64,000 nt of DNA, taken from assembly GCF_001029265.1 (NCBI RefSeq), contig NZ_CP011856.1, positions 434,001 through 498,000 on the forward strand, written 5' to 3'. The notes beneath the pieces are model-generated. The model saw only the letters and a program-made list of their open reading frames with translations. It did not search any database and was not told where the DNA came from. This document shows, in pieces, positions 29,339 to 40,138 of this stretch. Source of the DNA: Spiroplasma eriocheiris (GTDB taxonomy: Bacteria > Bacillota_I > Bacilli_A > Mycoplasmatales > Mycoplasmataceae). The translations under genes and the position numbers were made by a program. Every line of letters starts with the position of its first letter. The first letter of the stretch is position 1.

Positions 29339-30490
29339 ATTATTTTTTATTCAGTTGGTAGTGCAATTGTTGAGACACTCCAAGCATGGGGTTTTTGAAG
29401 TGCCATTTTGGCAACTATTTTTGTGATTTTTCTGGGGTGAATTTTAACCAAAAAACAAAAGTTTAAACCAACCTGGGATGTTGTTTTTATTAAAGTTTTA
29501 GTCACCCTGGGGTTACCATGTTTAGTATTTGACGGGTTTATGTCTGATACGAGTGTTGAACAAGTTAAAACAGAGTGTGCGGTATTATTAACGGGATTTT
29601 TATTTTATTTAATTATGTTAGTAATTGCCCGTTATTTTTATCTCCAATATGATAAAGATGTCCAAGATGCTTTGGGAATGAGTATGACCTTTGCGGCGAC
29701 TTCGTTCTTTGGGATTCCAATTGTAACAGCTTTATTTCCTGGTAGTGAAAGCAAAATTGCTTCTAATATTTTTAATGTTCCATACCATATCTTTTTATAT
29801 TCCTTAGGGTTTATTATTATGGGAAAAGTTAATCATCCAGTGCACATTTCTACTGACCAACCTGTTAAAGCAGTCAACAAATTTGTGTATGTTGGGCAAA
29901 TGTTAAAGTTAAATTATAAAAAAATCTTTTTCAATCCAATTTTAATTGCCACAATTATTGGCTTTATTTTTTGAGTAACCCAGTTAATTCCGGGAATTAA
30001 TGTTGTTCCCGACCAGATAAAGAATAGTTCGGCAAAATATTCACCCCTGCGATTAGATAATACTTTTCCCCCGCTCTTTACTGTTACTAAAACATTAGCT
30101 GGAGTTTGTACTCCTTTAGCCTGGTTAGCAATTGGAATTAATTTAGCAAAAGGGAAAATTACTCATATCTTAAAAGATCCCAAAGTTTGATATGGAACTA
30201 TTATGAAAACTTTAATTGCCCCAGTCATTGGTCTAGGGCTAACTTGTTTGGTTGCTTTAATTGGTAAAGCAACCGGTGCTTGAACAACATCCACAATGGG
30301 GTTAACTATTATTGTTATAATGTTAGCAGCGCCCCCAGCCTCAGTAATTGTTGCTTACTCAATTAATTTTAATAAAGAAACATTATTAACAAGCAATCTT
30401 ACTTTAGTATCAACGCTAATTTCAATTATCGCTTTACCATTTTGAATTATTATTACAACTGCCCTAGGCGCTACTAGTTTGTTTAGTTAA
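29339..30490 (+). CDS. AEC-family (auxin efflux carrier/malate permease-type) transporter, ATT start
   Basis: A 383-residue protein with about 10 membrane segments and several TGA Trp codons. The two five-helix halves and the MLAAPPASVIVAYSINFNKE block near the C terminus are typical of AEC proteins, which export or take up organic acids or amino acid-like compounds. No ATG, GTG or TTG lies between the upstream in-frame stop (29312) and the first membrane segment; AGGAG (29328-29332) is placed 6 bases before ATT 29339, so an ATT start is most likely. TATAAT at 29302-29307 is the probable promoter. It follows the MetS-like gene by 51 bases. Confidence 0.85.
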
Positions 30491-30497
30491 AACATAG

Positions 30498-30527
30498 GTT
30501 ATTAATTAATTGATAACCATTTTTTTG
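30498..30527 (+). terminator. Terminator after the AEC gene
   Basis: GGTTATTA pairs with TGATAACC (7 of 8), followed by AT and seven T. Confidence 0.75.
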
Positions 30528-30551
30528 TTTAAAATTAAGAATTTTAAATGG

Positions 30552-30581
30552 TTGACATTATTGGAAACTAATTAATATAAT
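30552..30581 (+). promoter_or_regulatory. Promoter of the third spiralin-like gene
   Basis: TTGACA (30552-30557), 18-base spacer, TATAAT (30576-30581). Unlike the genes at 24821 and 25944, there is no homopolymer spacer, so this copy should be expressed steadily. Confidence 0.7.
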
Positions 30582-30606
30582 ATTCTTGGAAAGAAAGACA
30601 TAAATT

Positions 30607-30654
30607 ATGAAAAAACGAACAGTACAATTAAAATCCCTTTCTATTCCACAATAA
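30607..30654 (+). CDS. Short upstream ORF (15 aa) before a lipoprotein gene
   Basis: ATG 30607 follows GGAAAGAAAG and encodes MKKRTVQLKSLSIPQ, with TAA just before the AAGGAG ribosome site of the lipoprotein at 30667. It may be a leader ORF or chance; no conserved feature was seen. Confidence 0.25.
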   Translation: MKKRTVQLKSLSIPQ

Positions 30655-30666
30655 AGGAGAAGACCT

Positions 30667-31488
30667 ATGAAAAAACTTTTAGCAATTCTAGGAGCTGTTG
30701 GTTTAACAGCAACCGGTGCTTCATCAGTGGTTGCTTGTAATAAGCCCGAAAATCCAAAACCTCCTGTTTTAGGTGGTTTAACAGCTAGTGATTTTAGCCA
30801 GGTGTTATTAAATGTTGATAGTAAAGAAAAACTTAACACAACAGTTGTGAAAGTTCTTGCAACCAAGGTGGAGAGTGCTCATCAAAAGGAAGTTAATGAT
30901 AACCTCGATTTATTTGGGAATGCTTTTTTAATTACTTATAAAGGTTGAGATGGAACAAGTAGTTTAAAAAATGGTGATACTATTCATTTAACAATTACTA
31001 AAGCAAATGATGATCAAATTCGCGAGTTTTATAAAGACCAGCATGGTGATTTTATTAGTCCTGAACAATTAGCATTAGCGCGAAAAATGCAAGGCTATTT
31101 AGCAGGGACAAAATTTGATGGGGATGTTCTAATCTCTGATCAAAATTTCCGAAAAAATATTAGTAATCTTACTTTTCCCCAACCAATCACCGTGACTGGA
31201 AGTTCAGTCGCAACTCCCGGTCAGGTTAGCAAAGCTGATGTAACAAGTGCAGTTAACATGGTGGTACAAAATTTAATTGATAAGATTGTAACAGGAACTA
31301 AATTAGATACGGACTACCATACCGCAATAACTTTAGATGATGGAACGACGTTTCCCGCCACAGTTGATTTAAGTACTGCTAATCTTAACATTAAAATTAC
31401 AGTGACTTCAATTTCAACTTCAACATTAATAACAGGTAATGCGAATAATAAATCAGCGCAATTAGCGCAAATTACAACCAATGTCTAA
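30667..31488 (+). CDS. Spiralin-like surface lipoprotein
   Basis: A 273-residue lipoprotein, signal MKKLLAILGAVG... with lipobox VVAC, one TGA Trp codon. Residues about 35-170 are unique; the last 95 residues form one spiralin-type unit (helix SKADVTSAVNMVVQNLIDKI, then VTGTKLDTDYHTAI and ITVTSISTSTLITGN). The related 24821 gene ends in the same way. AAAGGAGAAG precedes ATG 30667. The stop TAA 31486-31488 lies in the left arm of a terminator. Confidence 0.85.
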
Positions 31489-31507
31489 TTAACTTAGACA
31501 TTTTTTA
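31481..31507 (+). terminator. Terminator overlapping the stop codon of the spiralin-like gene
   Basis: ATGTCTAA (31481-31488, its TAA is the stop codon) pairs with TTAGACAT (31494-31501), then T. Confidence 0.85.
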
Positions 31508-31528
31508 ATTCTTTATATAAATATTAAA

Positions 31529-31567
31529 AGTCATATTTATAAAATAATTTTTTTTATAAATATGACT
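31529..31567. terminator. Second hairpin between convergent genes
   Basis: A perfect 16-bp stem (31529-31544 with 31552-31567), seven-base loop. T-rich on the minus side, so it probably ends the minus-strand gene at 31593. Confidence 0.7.
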
Positions 31568-31592
31568 AAATCCTTGTTTATGTAATTGTTAA

Positions 31593-32570
31593 TTAATCTC
31601 CTATTAATTCGGTTTCCAACAGGATTGTAGCTTTTTGAAATAAACCGTGAATTGTAAAAAATGGTGACAACGGAATATTTTTTTCAACATTATTATCTAA
31701 ATAAATCATATTAACGGTATAAAATTTGTCAGATCCATGATTTTCAGCATGAAATTCAAAATCTAATAATTTAAAATTATCATCAGTTAATATATTTTTA
31801 AATGTATGAACAGCATTTTGTGACAACGGCACAGCTGCTCTAATTTCACCATTAACAAGGAACCCAATTACCATAATAGCAATTCTAGGGTTTGTTAATA
31901 ATTGCATTGCTTCATAACATTTATCATAAATATCTGTCATTGCAGTTAATTTACCATAAGCTGCATCACTAGTAATTTCAACTAATGAAGAATCAACAAT
32001 AATTTCGTGAATTGGTTCGGAATACTCAATCGTAAGTTTTATATTAAATGTTCTTGTTTCTTGAACAGGAAGTTCTGCTGAAAAAGGATTTAAGTTGGTT
32101 TTTCCTTCCTGTTGGTTATTAGTATAAACTAAATAAGAATTCCAAATATAATGGAAAGTTGTTTCAGAAACTGGGATTCGTTTTCACTGACCTATTAATG
32201 TCTTAGCAACAAAGGAGTCGGTACTCATAATTTTGTGAAGATTATCCAATTGATCTTGGGGAATAAAGTGATTTCGATCTTGTTCATATGGACTAGTTTG
32301 ATATCAATTTAACAATTTAATATTTCAATTTTTAATATTGTTTTCTTTTATATATTGAAAGGCTTCATTTAGTACTGCAACAAATTGTGGTAAATTTTGT
32401 TCAGCATCTCCCGTTGATAATGAGACATTATCAGTATTAAAATCTTTTGTTTTTAATTCTGTTGAGATGTTAGTTACTTTTTGGTTTAAGATTTGGCTAT
32501 TTGTTAAGGCAATATTACTTGAAATACTACTAATAACTAGTGTTCCTAATAGAAATAATAATTTTTTCAT
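31593..32570 (-). CDS. Secreted protein of unknown function
   Basis: A 325-residue protein on the minus strand, with TGA read as Trp at several places. It begins MKKLLFLLGTLVISSISSNIALTNSQ, a signal peptide without lipobox Cys, so it is likely released. No catalytic motif is seen; the C-terminal third (after LTAMTDIYDKCYEAM) has alternating hydrophobic strands. GGAGGAAAAAT precedes the start and TATAAT (minus strand, 32608-32613) lies 40 bases upstream. Similar in layout to the smaller secreted protein at 15073, with only faint sequence likeness. Confidence 0.75.
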
Positions 32571-32613
32571 TATTTATTTTTCCTCCATAATAATTTTCTA
32601 TATAAAAATTATA

Positions 32614-32782
32614 ACACTATAAAATATTTTTTAAAAATATTTTTAATTGGGGATTTATACTAAAATATTGAAATTTTAAAAAAGTTGAAATTACTTTTTA
32701 TTGTTATTAAAGAGTTATTTTATGAAATAAAATTAAATTTGAAAACTATAAAAACTACTTAGTAATAATTCAAGTAATTAAC
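32614..32782. other. AT-rich divergent promoter region
   Basis: Between the secreted protein (minus) and the valS leader (plus). No gene or repeat seen; mainly poly-A/T stretches. Confidence 0.4.
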
Positions 32783-32810
32783 TTGTATTTTTAACTTTTT
32801 AAATTATAAT
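32783..32810 (+). promoter_or_regulatory. Promoter of the valS T-box leader
   Basis: TTGTAT (32783-32788), 16-base spacer, TATAAT (32805-32810). Confidence 0.7.
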
Positions 32811-32821
32811 AAAGGATATAA

Positions 32822-33028
32822 ATATAAGAGGAGTAGTTAATAATAATATTTTAGAGAGTTAATCAGGTGGTGCAAGATTAATATATTATGTTAATGAAGG
32901 TTGCTTATAAGATAAAATTAAATATCTTAATTAAGATAATAAATAATATTTAATTATTTATTAAAATCAGGATGGTACCGTAATTAAATTAATTGCTCCT
33001 ATTATAGATTGATATAATAGGAGTTTTT
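32822..33028 (+). promoter_or_regulatory. T-box riboswitch of valS
   Basis: The leader has the stem I conserved stretch AGAGAG (about 32853), the distal-loop-like GGTGGTGCAAG (about 32867-32876) and the T-box motif GGATGGTACCG (about 32970-32980), followed by a terminator (32996-33005 with 33014-33023, then five T). GTT at 32890-32892, followed by a purine, is a plausible Val specifier. Uncharged tRNA-Val should stabilise the antiterminator and switch on valS. Confidence 0.85.
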
Positions 33029-33054
33029 ATTGCAATAGAAGGGCAGGATTTACC

Positions 33055-35697
33055 ATGAAAGAATTATTTGATAAAAAATACCAACCGCAAATTGTGGAAA
33101 AAGATAAGTATGAATTTTGAAAAGCAAATGGTTATTTTACCAGTGATGTTAATTCGCCCAAACCACCATTTGCAATTGTAATCCCGCCGCCAAATGTTAC
33201 TGGCAAGCTACATTTAGGGCACGCCTGGGATACAACATTACAAGATTTAATTATTCGTTATAAAAAATTAAATGGGTATGATACTTTATATTTACCAGGA
33301 ATGGACCATGCGGGAATTGCAACCCAAAGTAAGGTTGAAGAGCGATTACGAACAGTTAATAATATTTTACGGCATGATTTAGGGCGTGAAAAATTTATTG
33401 AACAAGTTTGAGCATGAAAAGAAGAATACGCAGATATTATTCGTAGTCAATGGGCAAAATTAGGATTAGCATTGGATTATCAAAAAGAACAGTTTACCTT
33501 AAACGATAATTTATCGTTAGCAGTCCGCAAAGTTTTTAGGGAGTTATATAATAAAGGTTTAATTTACCGTGGTTATCGCATTATTCCGTGAGATCCGCAT
33601 CAACAAACGGCGCTTTCTAATATTGAAGTTATTTATAAAGAAGCGGAAGGGAAGATGTATTACTTTAAATACTTCTTAGAAAACAGTACCACTGAATATT
33701 TAACCATTGCCACAACTCGTCCCGAAACAATGTTTGCTGATCAATGTGTTATTGTTAATCCCCAGGATGAACGTTACAAAAAATATTGAAATAAAAAAGT
33801 TATTAATCCAGCTAATAATGAATTAATTCCAGTTATTTGTGATGATTATGTTGAAATGGACTTTGGGACTGGCGCTATGAAATGTACTCCTGCCCATGAC
33901 CCTAATGACTATGAAATTGGCCTTCGCCATCACCTAGCAATGCCAATTTGTATGAACTTAGATGGTACTATGAATGAACTAGCAGGGAAGTATCAAGGCC
34001 AGGATCGCTTTGCTGCGCGCAGTAACTTAGTAACTGATTTAATTGCCCAAGGGTTAGTTGTTAAAATTGAAAATCATCATCACCAAGTTGGTTTTTCAGA
34101 ACGCAGTGATACAATTGTTGAACCATATTTATCAAAACAATGATTTGTTAAAATGCAACCGTTAGCAAGGGCGGTTATTAATTTACAAAATAGTGCCGAA
34201 CGAGTTAATTTTTTCCCGGAACGTTTTAATCGTACCTTGTTAACTTGAATGGAAAATATTCAAGATTGGTGTATTTCCCGTCAGTTATGATGAGGTCATC
34301 AAATTCCAGTATGGTACCACAAAAATGATGAAACAAAAATTTATGTTGGTGTTAATCCACCTAGTGACTTAGAGAACTGAACCCAAGATGAAGATGTTTT
34401 AGATACTTGGTTTTCTTCCGCCTTATGACCGTTTACGACCCTCGGGTGAAATTGAGATGAAAAATTATTTAATCGTTATTTTCCAACTAATGTCTTAGTA
34501 ACGGGTTATGATATTATTTTCTTTTGAGTATCACGAATGATGTTTCAAGCATTAGAATTTACTGAGCAAAAACCATTTAATGATGTTTTAATTCATGGGT
34601 TAATTCGGGATGAACAAGGACGAAAAATGAGTAAATCATTAGGGAACGGGATTGATCCGATGGATGTGATCGACCAGTACGGAGCTGATACTCTCCGTCA
34701 TTTCTTAATGACTAATAGTGCTCCTGGTCAAGACTTACGTTATTCCCAAGAAAAAATTAACGCGTCATGAAATTTTATTAATAAACTATGAAATGCTTCT
34801 CGTTATGTGTTATTAAACTTGCCAACTGGTTTTGTTCCGTGAACAGCTTTTGCCAACGAGATTGACCAAATTATTCATCAACACCAAGAAAATAATATTG
34901 ATAGTTGAATTCTTAGTGAATTAACAAAAACTTTACATCAGGTTAAAGAAAATATGGATAACTATGAGTTTGTGTTGGCTGGCAAAGAGTTATATGATTT
35001 TGTGTGAAATAAATATTGTTCATGGTATATTGAACTTGCAAAAGTTAATTTAAATAGTAGTCAGCAAGAAGTGAAAGAAATTACTTTGCAAACTTTATAC
35101 TATGTTTTAAAACAAATTTTAATTATGTTGCATCCTTTTATTCCATTTGTGAGTGAAGAGATCTACCAACACTTAAATTTACAACCATCAATTATGTTAG
35201 AAACATATCCCGATGTTAACTTTACTTATCCAGTTAATTTTTTAAATGATGTTATTATGATTATTCCCGCCATTCGTGAATTACGCAATGAGCACAATAT
35301 TGGTCGGGATCATGAAATCAAAATTATTATTAATCCTCAAGCAGATTATTATGAGCATTTGAAAACTTACCAACCAGCGATTAATGAATATTTAAAAAAA
35401 TTAGTTAACGCCGAAATTATAGAGGTTACTTATCAGTTGCCAGGAGGAGATTATATTTCTTTACCATTAACTCATTACACATTAGAAGTTATTACAGCTG
35501 GTTTAATTGACCGTACGGTGGAACAAGAAAAATTAAAACAAGAATTGGCTAAATTGGAACAAGAACTAGAACGGAGTCGCAATATTTTAAATAATCAAAA
35601 TTTCTTAACCAAAGCATCTCCTGAGAAGGTTAAAGCTGAACAAGAAAAATATCAACAATATTTAAACCAATATGAACAAATCAAAGGAAAACTTTAA
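33055..35697 (+). CDS. valS: Valyl-tRNA synthetase
   Basis: An 880-residue class I synthetase charging tRNA-Val. The HIGH motif appears as HLGH in [16 protein letters not shown] near residue 50; KMSKS appears as [11 protein letters not shown] near 525. The editing domain lies between ([13 protein letters not shown], then CTPAHDPND near 280). The last 65 residues are the Val-specific coiled coil that touches the tRNA. About twenty TGA codons, all at Trp positions. ATG 33055 with AGGGCAGGA. Controlled by the T-box upstream; trmFO starts one base after its stop. Confidence 0.97.
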
Positions 35698-35698
35698 A

Positions 35699-37012
35699 AT
35701 GACAACTGTAAATATTATTGGGGCTGGTTTAGCTGGGTGTGAAGCTGCCTATCAGTTAGCAACCCGGGGAGTTAAAGTTAAACTTTATGAAAGCAAGCGC
35801 ATTAATAAAAATCCGGTTCAAAAATTAGATTATTTTGCTGAACTAGTATGTTCAAATTCGTTACGAAGTGATAATATCACCAATGGAGTGGGATTATTAA
35901 AAGCCGAAATGGCAATGTTGGATTCGCTAGTTATTAAAGCGGCCTATGCCAACCGGGTTCCAGCCGGGGGTGCCTTAGCTGTTGACCGTGAGGGTTTTTC
36001 GAAATATATTACGGAAGCGTTAGCTAATCATCCGAACATTGAAATTCTTGATCAGGAATATAACCAGATTAATGACAAAGAAATTACTTTAATTGCAACC
36101 GGGCCCCTTACAACTGATAGCCTCCAAGCAGCGCTTCGTGATTTCTTAGGCAAAGAATATTTTTATTTCTTTGATGCTGCCGCCCCAATTATTACCAAGG
36201 ATAGTATTGATTTTAAGAAAGCATACTATAAATCTCGTTATGATTTAGGAGAAGGTAAGGATTATATTAATTGTCCGTTAACAAAAGCGGAATTTGATAA
36301 CTGAGTAAATGAACTTGTTAATGCTGAAGTTGTGCAATTGCATGACTTTGAAAAAGAAATTTATTTTGAAGGTTGTATGCCAATTGAAGTAATGGCTAAG
36401 CGTAGCCAACAATCATTATTATTTGGTCCAATGAAACCAGTTGGTTTAGCAATGCCCAATGGTGCGAAGCCTTATGCGGTGGTTCAACTGCGCCAAGATA
36501 ATGCCATTGATAGTTTATATAATATTGTGGGTTTCCAAACTAATTTAAAATTTCCCGAACAAAAAAGAATTATTCAATTAATTCCCGGATTAGAAAATGC
36601 GGTGATTGTTCGTTATGGAGTTATGCATAAAAATAATTTTATTAATTCCCCAGTTTTATTACAACCAACATTACAATTAAAAACAAATCCCCATCTTTTC
36701 TTTGCGGGACAAATTACCGGGGTGGAAGGCTATGTTGAATCTGCTGCGATGGGTTTGGCAAGTGCCATTAATATTTTTCGTTATGTTAACCAGCAAGCAT
36801 TACTTGAATTTCCGCGAGAAACAATGATTGGTTCTTTAATTAATTATATTATTAATGCGAGTCCGGATAATTTTCAACCAATGAAAGCTAATTTTGGGAT
36901 TATTCCTGATTTTACTGACCAAAAATTTAATTCAAAATTAGAAAAATACCAAGCTTATGGTTCGCGATCACTAACAGCCTTGGAAAACTTCATTAAAGAA
37001 AACGGAGTTTAA
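35699..37012 (+). CDS. trmFO: Methylenetetrahydrofolate-tRNA-(uracil-54-C5)-methyltransferase
   Basis: A 437-residue flavoprotein that makes ribothymidine 54 in tRNA, using methylene-tetrahydrofolate and FADH2. The dinucleotide fold [17 protein letters not shown] is at residues 5-20, [11 protein letters not shown] near 53, and the C-terminal FAD site [19 protein letters not shown] near 345. The TGA at 36302 is Trp. The start is ATG 35699; an upstream in-frame ATG at 35672 lies inside valS. Operon with valS, both tRNA functions. Its folate substrate links it to thyA and folA at 43994-45345. Confidence 0.95.
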
Positions 37013-37125
37013 TTTATCAACAATTATTATTTTCACCATTGGCAAGGTGGTTTTCAAATAAAACTGCTAGCAATTTACTAAAAAAGTTATAGAATAAGAT
37101 TATATAGAAAAGAGATGATAAATTT

Positions 37126-38544
37126 ATGAATTGAACACTTGATGCTCTAATTGATGGAAAGTTAATTAATAATGGTGAATGATTAGAAATTATTTCACCA
37201 ATAGATTTAAAACCGTGTGGAAAGGTCCCAGCCTTAAAAGCGAAAGAAATTGATTTAGCTTTTAAAAGTGCTCGTCAACACAAACGTGAATGGGCGAATT
37301 TAACGTTATTTGAACGAATTAAATATTTAGAAGACTGAAGTGCCTTATTGCTTAAACATAAAGCAGAGTTAGCAAAAATTATGGCTTATGAAGTTGGAAA
37401 AAATCTTAAAGATGGTGAAACTGAAGTTTTACGATCAGTTGAATATATTGAATATACTATTGAAGAAGCCAAAAGAATACAACCAGAAGCTTTAACCGGT
37501 GATGGATGAAATATTAAAAACAAAATGGGAATCTTTACGAGAGTACCACGGGGTGTTATTTTAGCAATTTCACCATACAATTATCCTGTTAACTTAAGTA
37601 TTTCTAAAATTGCGCCGAGCTTGGTTGTTGGAAACACCGTTGTTTTTAAACCAGCAACCAATGGTAGTTTAGTTGGGTTATATATGGCAAAATTAGCGAT
37701 GGAAGCTAATTTTCCCCGTGGTGTTTTCAATGTGGTAACAGGAAGAGGGCGTGATATTGGTGATTTATTAGTTAGTCACCATGAAATTAATTTAATTTCC
37801 TTTACGGGTTCAGTAGAAGTTGGAAATCATATTAAAAATATGGCCAAAGGTCGGGAATTGGTTTTAGAATTAGGGGGGAAAGACCCCGCGTTAGTATTAG
37901 CGGATGCTGATTTGCATAAAACAGTTAAAGAAATTATTGGTGGGGCTTTTTCTTACTCAGGGCAGCGTTGTACAGCCATTAAGAGGGTCTTAGTTGATGA
38001 AACAGTGGCTGATGAGTTAGTAAAACTATTAAAACCAGAGGTTGAAAAATTAACAATGGGTTCCCCATTAGATAACCATACCATTATTCCCCTAATTGAT
38101 TTAAACTCAGCTGATTTTGTGCAAGGTTTAATTGATGATGCCTTAGCACAAAATGCTAAATTGATTGTTGGTAATAAAAGAGAATGCAACTTGATGGCAG
38201 CTACTTTAATTGACCATGTAACAACTGATATGCGTTTAGCATGAGAAGAACCATTTGGTCCAGTGTTACCAATTATTCGTTGTAAAACTGAAGAAGAAAT
38301 GGTTAAAATTGCTAATAAATCAAATTTTGGTTTACAAGCAAGTATTTTTACGAGAAATATTAACAAAGCCTTTCATTTAGCGCATGAATTAGAAACCGGA
38401 ACTGTTAATATTAATGGGAAATCACAACGAGGACCCGATTCCTTCCCATTCTTAGGAATTAAAGAATCAGGGCAAGGGGTCCAAGGAATTAAAGAAACAT
38501 TAAATTCAGTAACAAGAATTAAAGGTTTAGTAATTAATTACTAA
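37126..38544 (+). CDS. gapN: NADP-dependent glyceraldehyde-3-phosphate dehydrogenase (non-phosphorylating)
   Basis: A 472-residue aldehyde dehydrogenase that oxidises glyceraldehyde-3-phosphate to 3-phosphoglycerate, making NADPH and bypassing ATP formation. The catalytic Glu lies in LELGGKDPALVL (about 250), the Cys in SGQRCTAIKR (about 284), and the nucleotide-binding stretch is SPYNYPVNLS near 147. TGA Trp codons at 37132 and later. ATG 37126 follows AGAGATG. The sequence RVPRGVILAISPYNYP and the GQRCTAIKR block fit GapN rather than other aldehyde dehydrogenases. Its stop codon lies inside a terminator palindrome. Confidence 0.92.
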
Positions 38545-38552
38545 ACCTTTTG
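38521..38552. terminator. Palindromic terminator containing the gapN stop codon
   Basis: A 30-base perfect palindrome (38521-38550) reads the last gapN codons and TAA, then T-rich sequence. Confidence 0.85.
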
Positions 38553-38595
38553 TTGTATAATAACTTTATAAAGACCACAGAAAGGAAAGAAAAAA

Positions 38596-38979
38596 ATGGC
38601 ACATCAAGTAATTAATACTGATCAAGCACCAAGTGCAATTGGACCATATTCACAAGCAATTAAAGCTGGCGATTTTATTTATGTTTCGGGGCAATTACCA
38701 TTAGTTCCTTCAACAATGGAATTTATTAGTAATGATATTGCTGATCAAACTAAACAATCATTATTAAACATTCAAGCAATCTTAGCCGCTGCGAATGCAA
38801 CCTTGGAAGATGTTGTTAAAGTTAATATTTTCTTAAAAGATATGAATGATTTTGCCAAAATGAACGAGGTCTATGGTCAATTTTTTAATACGAACAAACC
38901 AGCGCGAGCTGCCGTTCAGGTTGGAAAACTGCCCAAAGATGCGTTAGTTGAAATTGAAGCCGTGGCATTTTGCGGTTAA
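38596..38979 (+). CDS. ridA: Reactive intermediate/imine deaminase RidA
   Basis: A 127-residue YjgF/RidA protein that hydrolyses reactive enamines and imines made by PLP enzymes. The start, [25 protein letters not shown], is the family signature; the substrate-binding Arg lies in [13 protein letters not shown] (about 105) and the Glu in VEIEAVA. AAAGGAAAG precedes ATG 38596, and TATAAT at 38555-38560 is its promoter. A separate transcript from gapN. Confidence 0.95.
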   Translation: MAHQVINTDQAPSAIGPYSQAIKAGDFIYVSGQLPLVPSTMEFISNDIADQTKQSLLNIQAILAAANATLEDVVKVNIFLKDMNDFAKMNEVYGQFFNTNKPARAAVQVGKLPKDALVEIEAVAFCG

Positions 38980-39007
38980 AAATGGTTATTACAATAACCA
39001 TTTTTTT
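38978..39007 (+). terminator. Terminator after ridA
   Basis: AAAATGGTTATT pairs with AATAACCATTTT, four-base loop, then T; starts in the stop codon. Confidence 0.88.
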
Positions 39008-39222
39008 ATTAAATGTTCGATTTGTCTTTACAAAAAATCCTTTTCCCTTATAATATTTTTTATCCACTCTTTTAATTTAAGAACGGATTATTTAGAATTA
39101 CCAATCATATCCCAAATGGTAATTTGGTAGTTATCACGAGATAATTTTTTCTAATAATTGGAAATTTTTAGTTTCTTTTGTTAATTTATGATATATTAAA
39201 GACATAGAAGTAGGTGATTAAT

Positions 39223-39558
39223 ATGGAGCATAAGAATGAAAAAATGTCATTAAAAGAAGAAAAGATTGAACAATCATTAAATGAATTAATGGCAATAATT
39301 AAATCATTAGATCAAGATGCGAGTGATTTACAAGAACGTGCTAGTTTAAAAGTATATGCTGCGCAAGAGGATTATGAGGATATTAAAGCAGAAATTGATA
39401 AAATTCAAGAAGAAATTAATAAACTAGAATACCAATTTGATCTGAGCGAAATTTCATTTTACTTGATTTTTTTAGATTTAAAATTATCATTTAACATATT
39501 AAAAAACAAACTGGAAGTAACTAAATACTTAATTCAAATTTTTAGTAGTCAAAAATAA
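39223..39558 (+). CDS. Small coiled-coil protein of unknown function
   Basis: A 111-residue, Glu/Lys-rich protein with heptad pattern over residues 10-75 (SLNELMAIIKSLDQDASDLQ and later) and a hydrophobic C-terminal third. No signal peptide. AGGTGA lies 5 bases before ATG 39223. No family recognised. Its stop lies in the stem of a terminator at 39551. Confidence 0.65.
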   Translation: MEHKNEKMSLKEEKIEQSLNELMAIIKSLDQDASDLQERASLKVYAAQEDYEDIKAEIDKIQEEINKLEYQFDLSEISFYLIFLDLKLSFNILKNKLEVTKYLIQIFSSQK

Positions 39559-39582
39559 GAAATTGTTATTTCTTATTTTTTT
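39551..39582 (+). terminator. Terminator overlapping the stop of the 39223 gene
   Basis: A 13-bp perfect stem (39551-39563 with 39568-39580) with a four-base loop and T run. Confidence 0.88.
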
Positions 39583-39599
39583 AACAAGGAGGTCATGCC

Positions 39600-40046
39600 A
39601 TGAATTTAAAAACAACACCATTTTTATTTGAGGATAATCACCAGCATTTATTATCGGAATTTCAAAAGGAAAAGGGCTATATCTTATATTTTTTCCCGAA
39701 AGCATCAACCCCAGGATGTACATTAGAAACAATAGCCTATAACAAGCATTACCAAGAATTTTTACAAAGAGGATACAATGTGATTGGGATTTCCCGGGAT
39801 AATCCCAAAAAACAACATCAATTTAAATGTGACCATGCGGTTGCGTTTCCAATGCTATGTGATATTGATGAAAAACTCTGCCAACATTTTGATGTTATGA
39901 AACAAAAAAAGATGTTCAATAATACTTTTATGGCAATTGAAAGAAGTACTTTTGTTGTTGACAATAATTTTAATATTCTTCAAGCTTGACGAAAAGTAAA
40001 ACCCGTTGACCATATTGAAGATGTTTTAAAATTTCTTGATAAATAA
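39600..40046 (+). CDS. bcp: Thiol peroxidase of the Bcp/PrxQ type
   Basis: A 148-residue peroxiredoxin reducing peroxides with thiol electrons. The peroxidatic Cys lies in ASTPGCTLET (about residue 40). A nearby resolving Cys as in many Bcp proteins (PGCTxEAC) is missing: the next residues are TIAYNK. Other Cys residues (KCDHA, MLCDID, KLCQH) may serve instead. TGA at 39987 is Trp. AAGGAGG precedes ATG 39600. No catalase is seen nearby, so this is a main peroxide defence candidate. Confidence 0.9.
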
Positions 40047-40058
40047 TTGGCGAAAACG

Positions 40059-40085
40059 TTGAAGTTATGAAAAGTATGGTATAAT
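40059..40085 (+). promoter_or_regulatory. Promoter of the MATE gene
   Basis: TTGAAG (40059-40064), 15-base spacer ending in TGG, TATAAT (40080-40085), an extended -10 type. Confidence 0.6.
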
Positions 40086-40138
40086 CTTAACATTATTTGT
40101 TAAATGTTTAACATATTTTAAAAGGAGGTGGGAAGATT

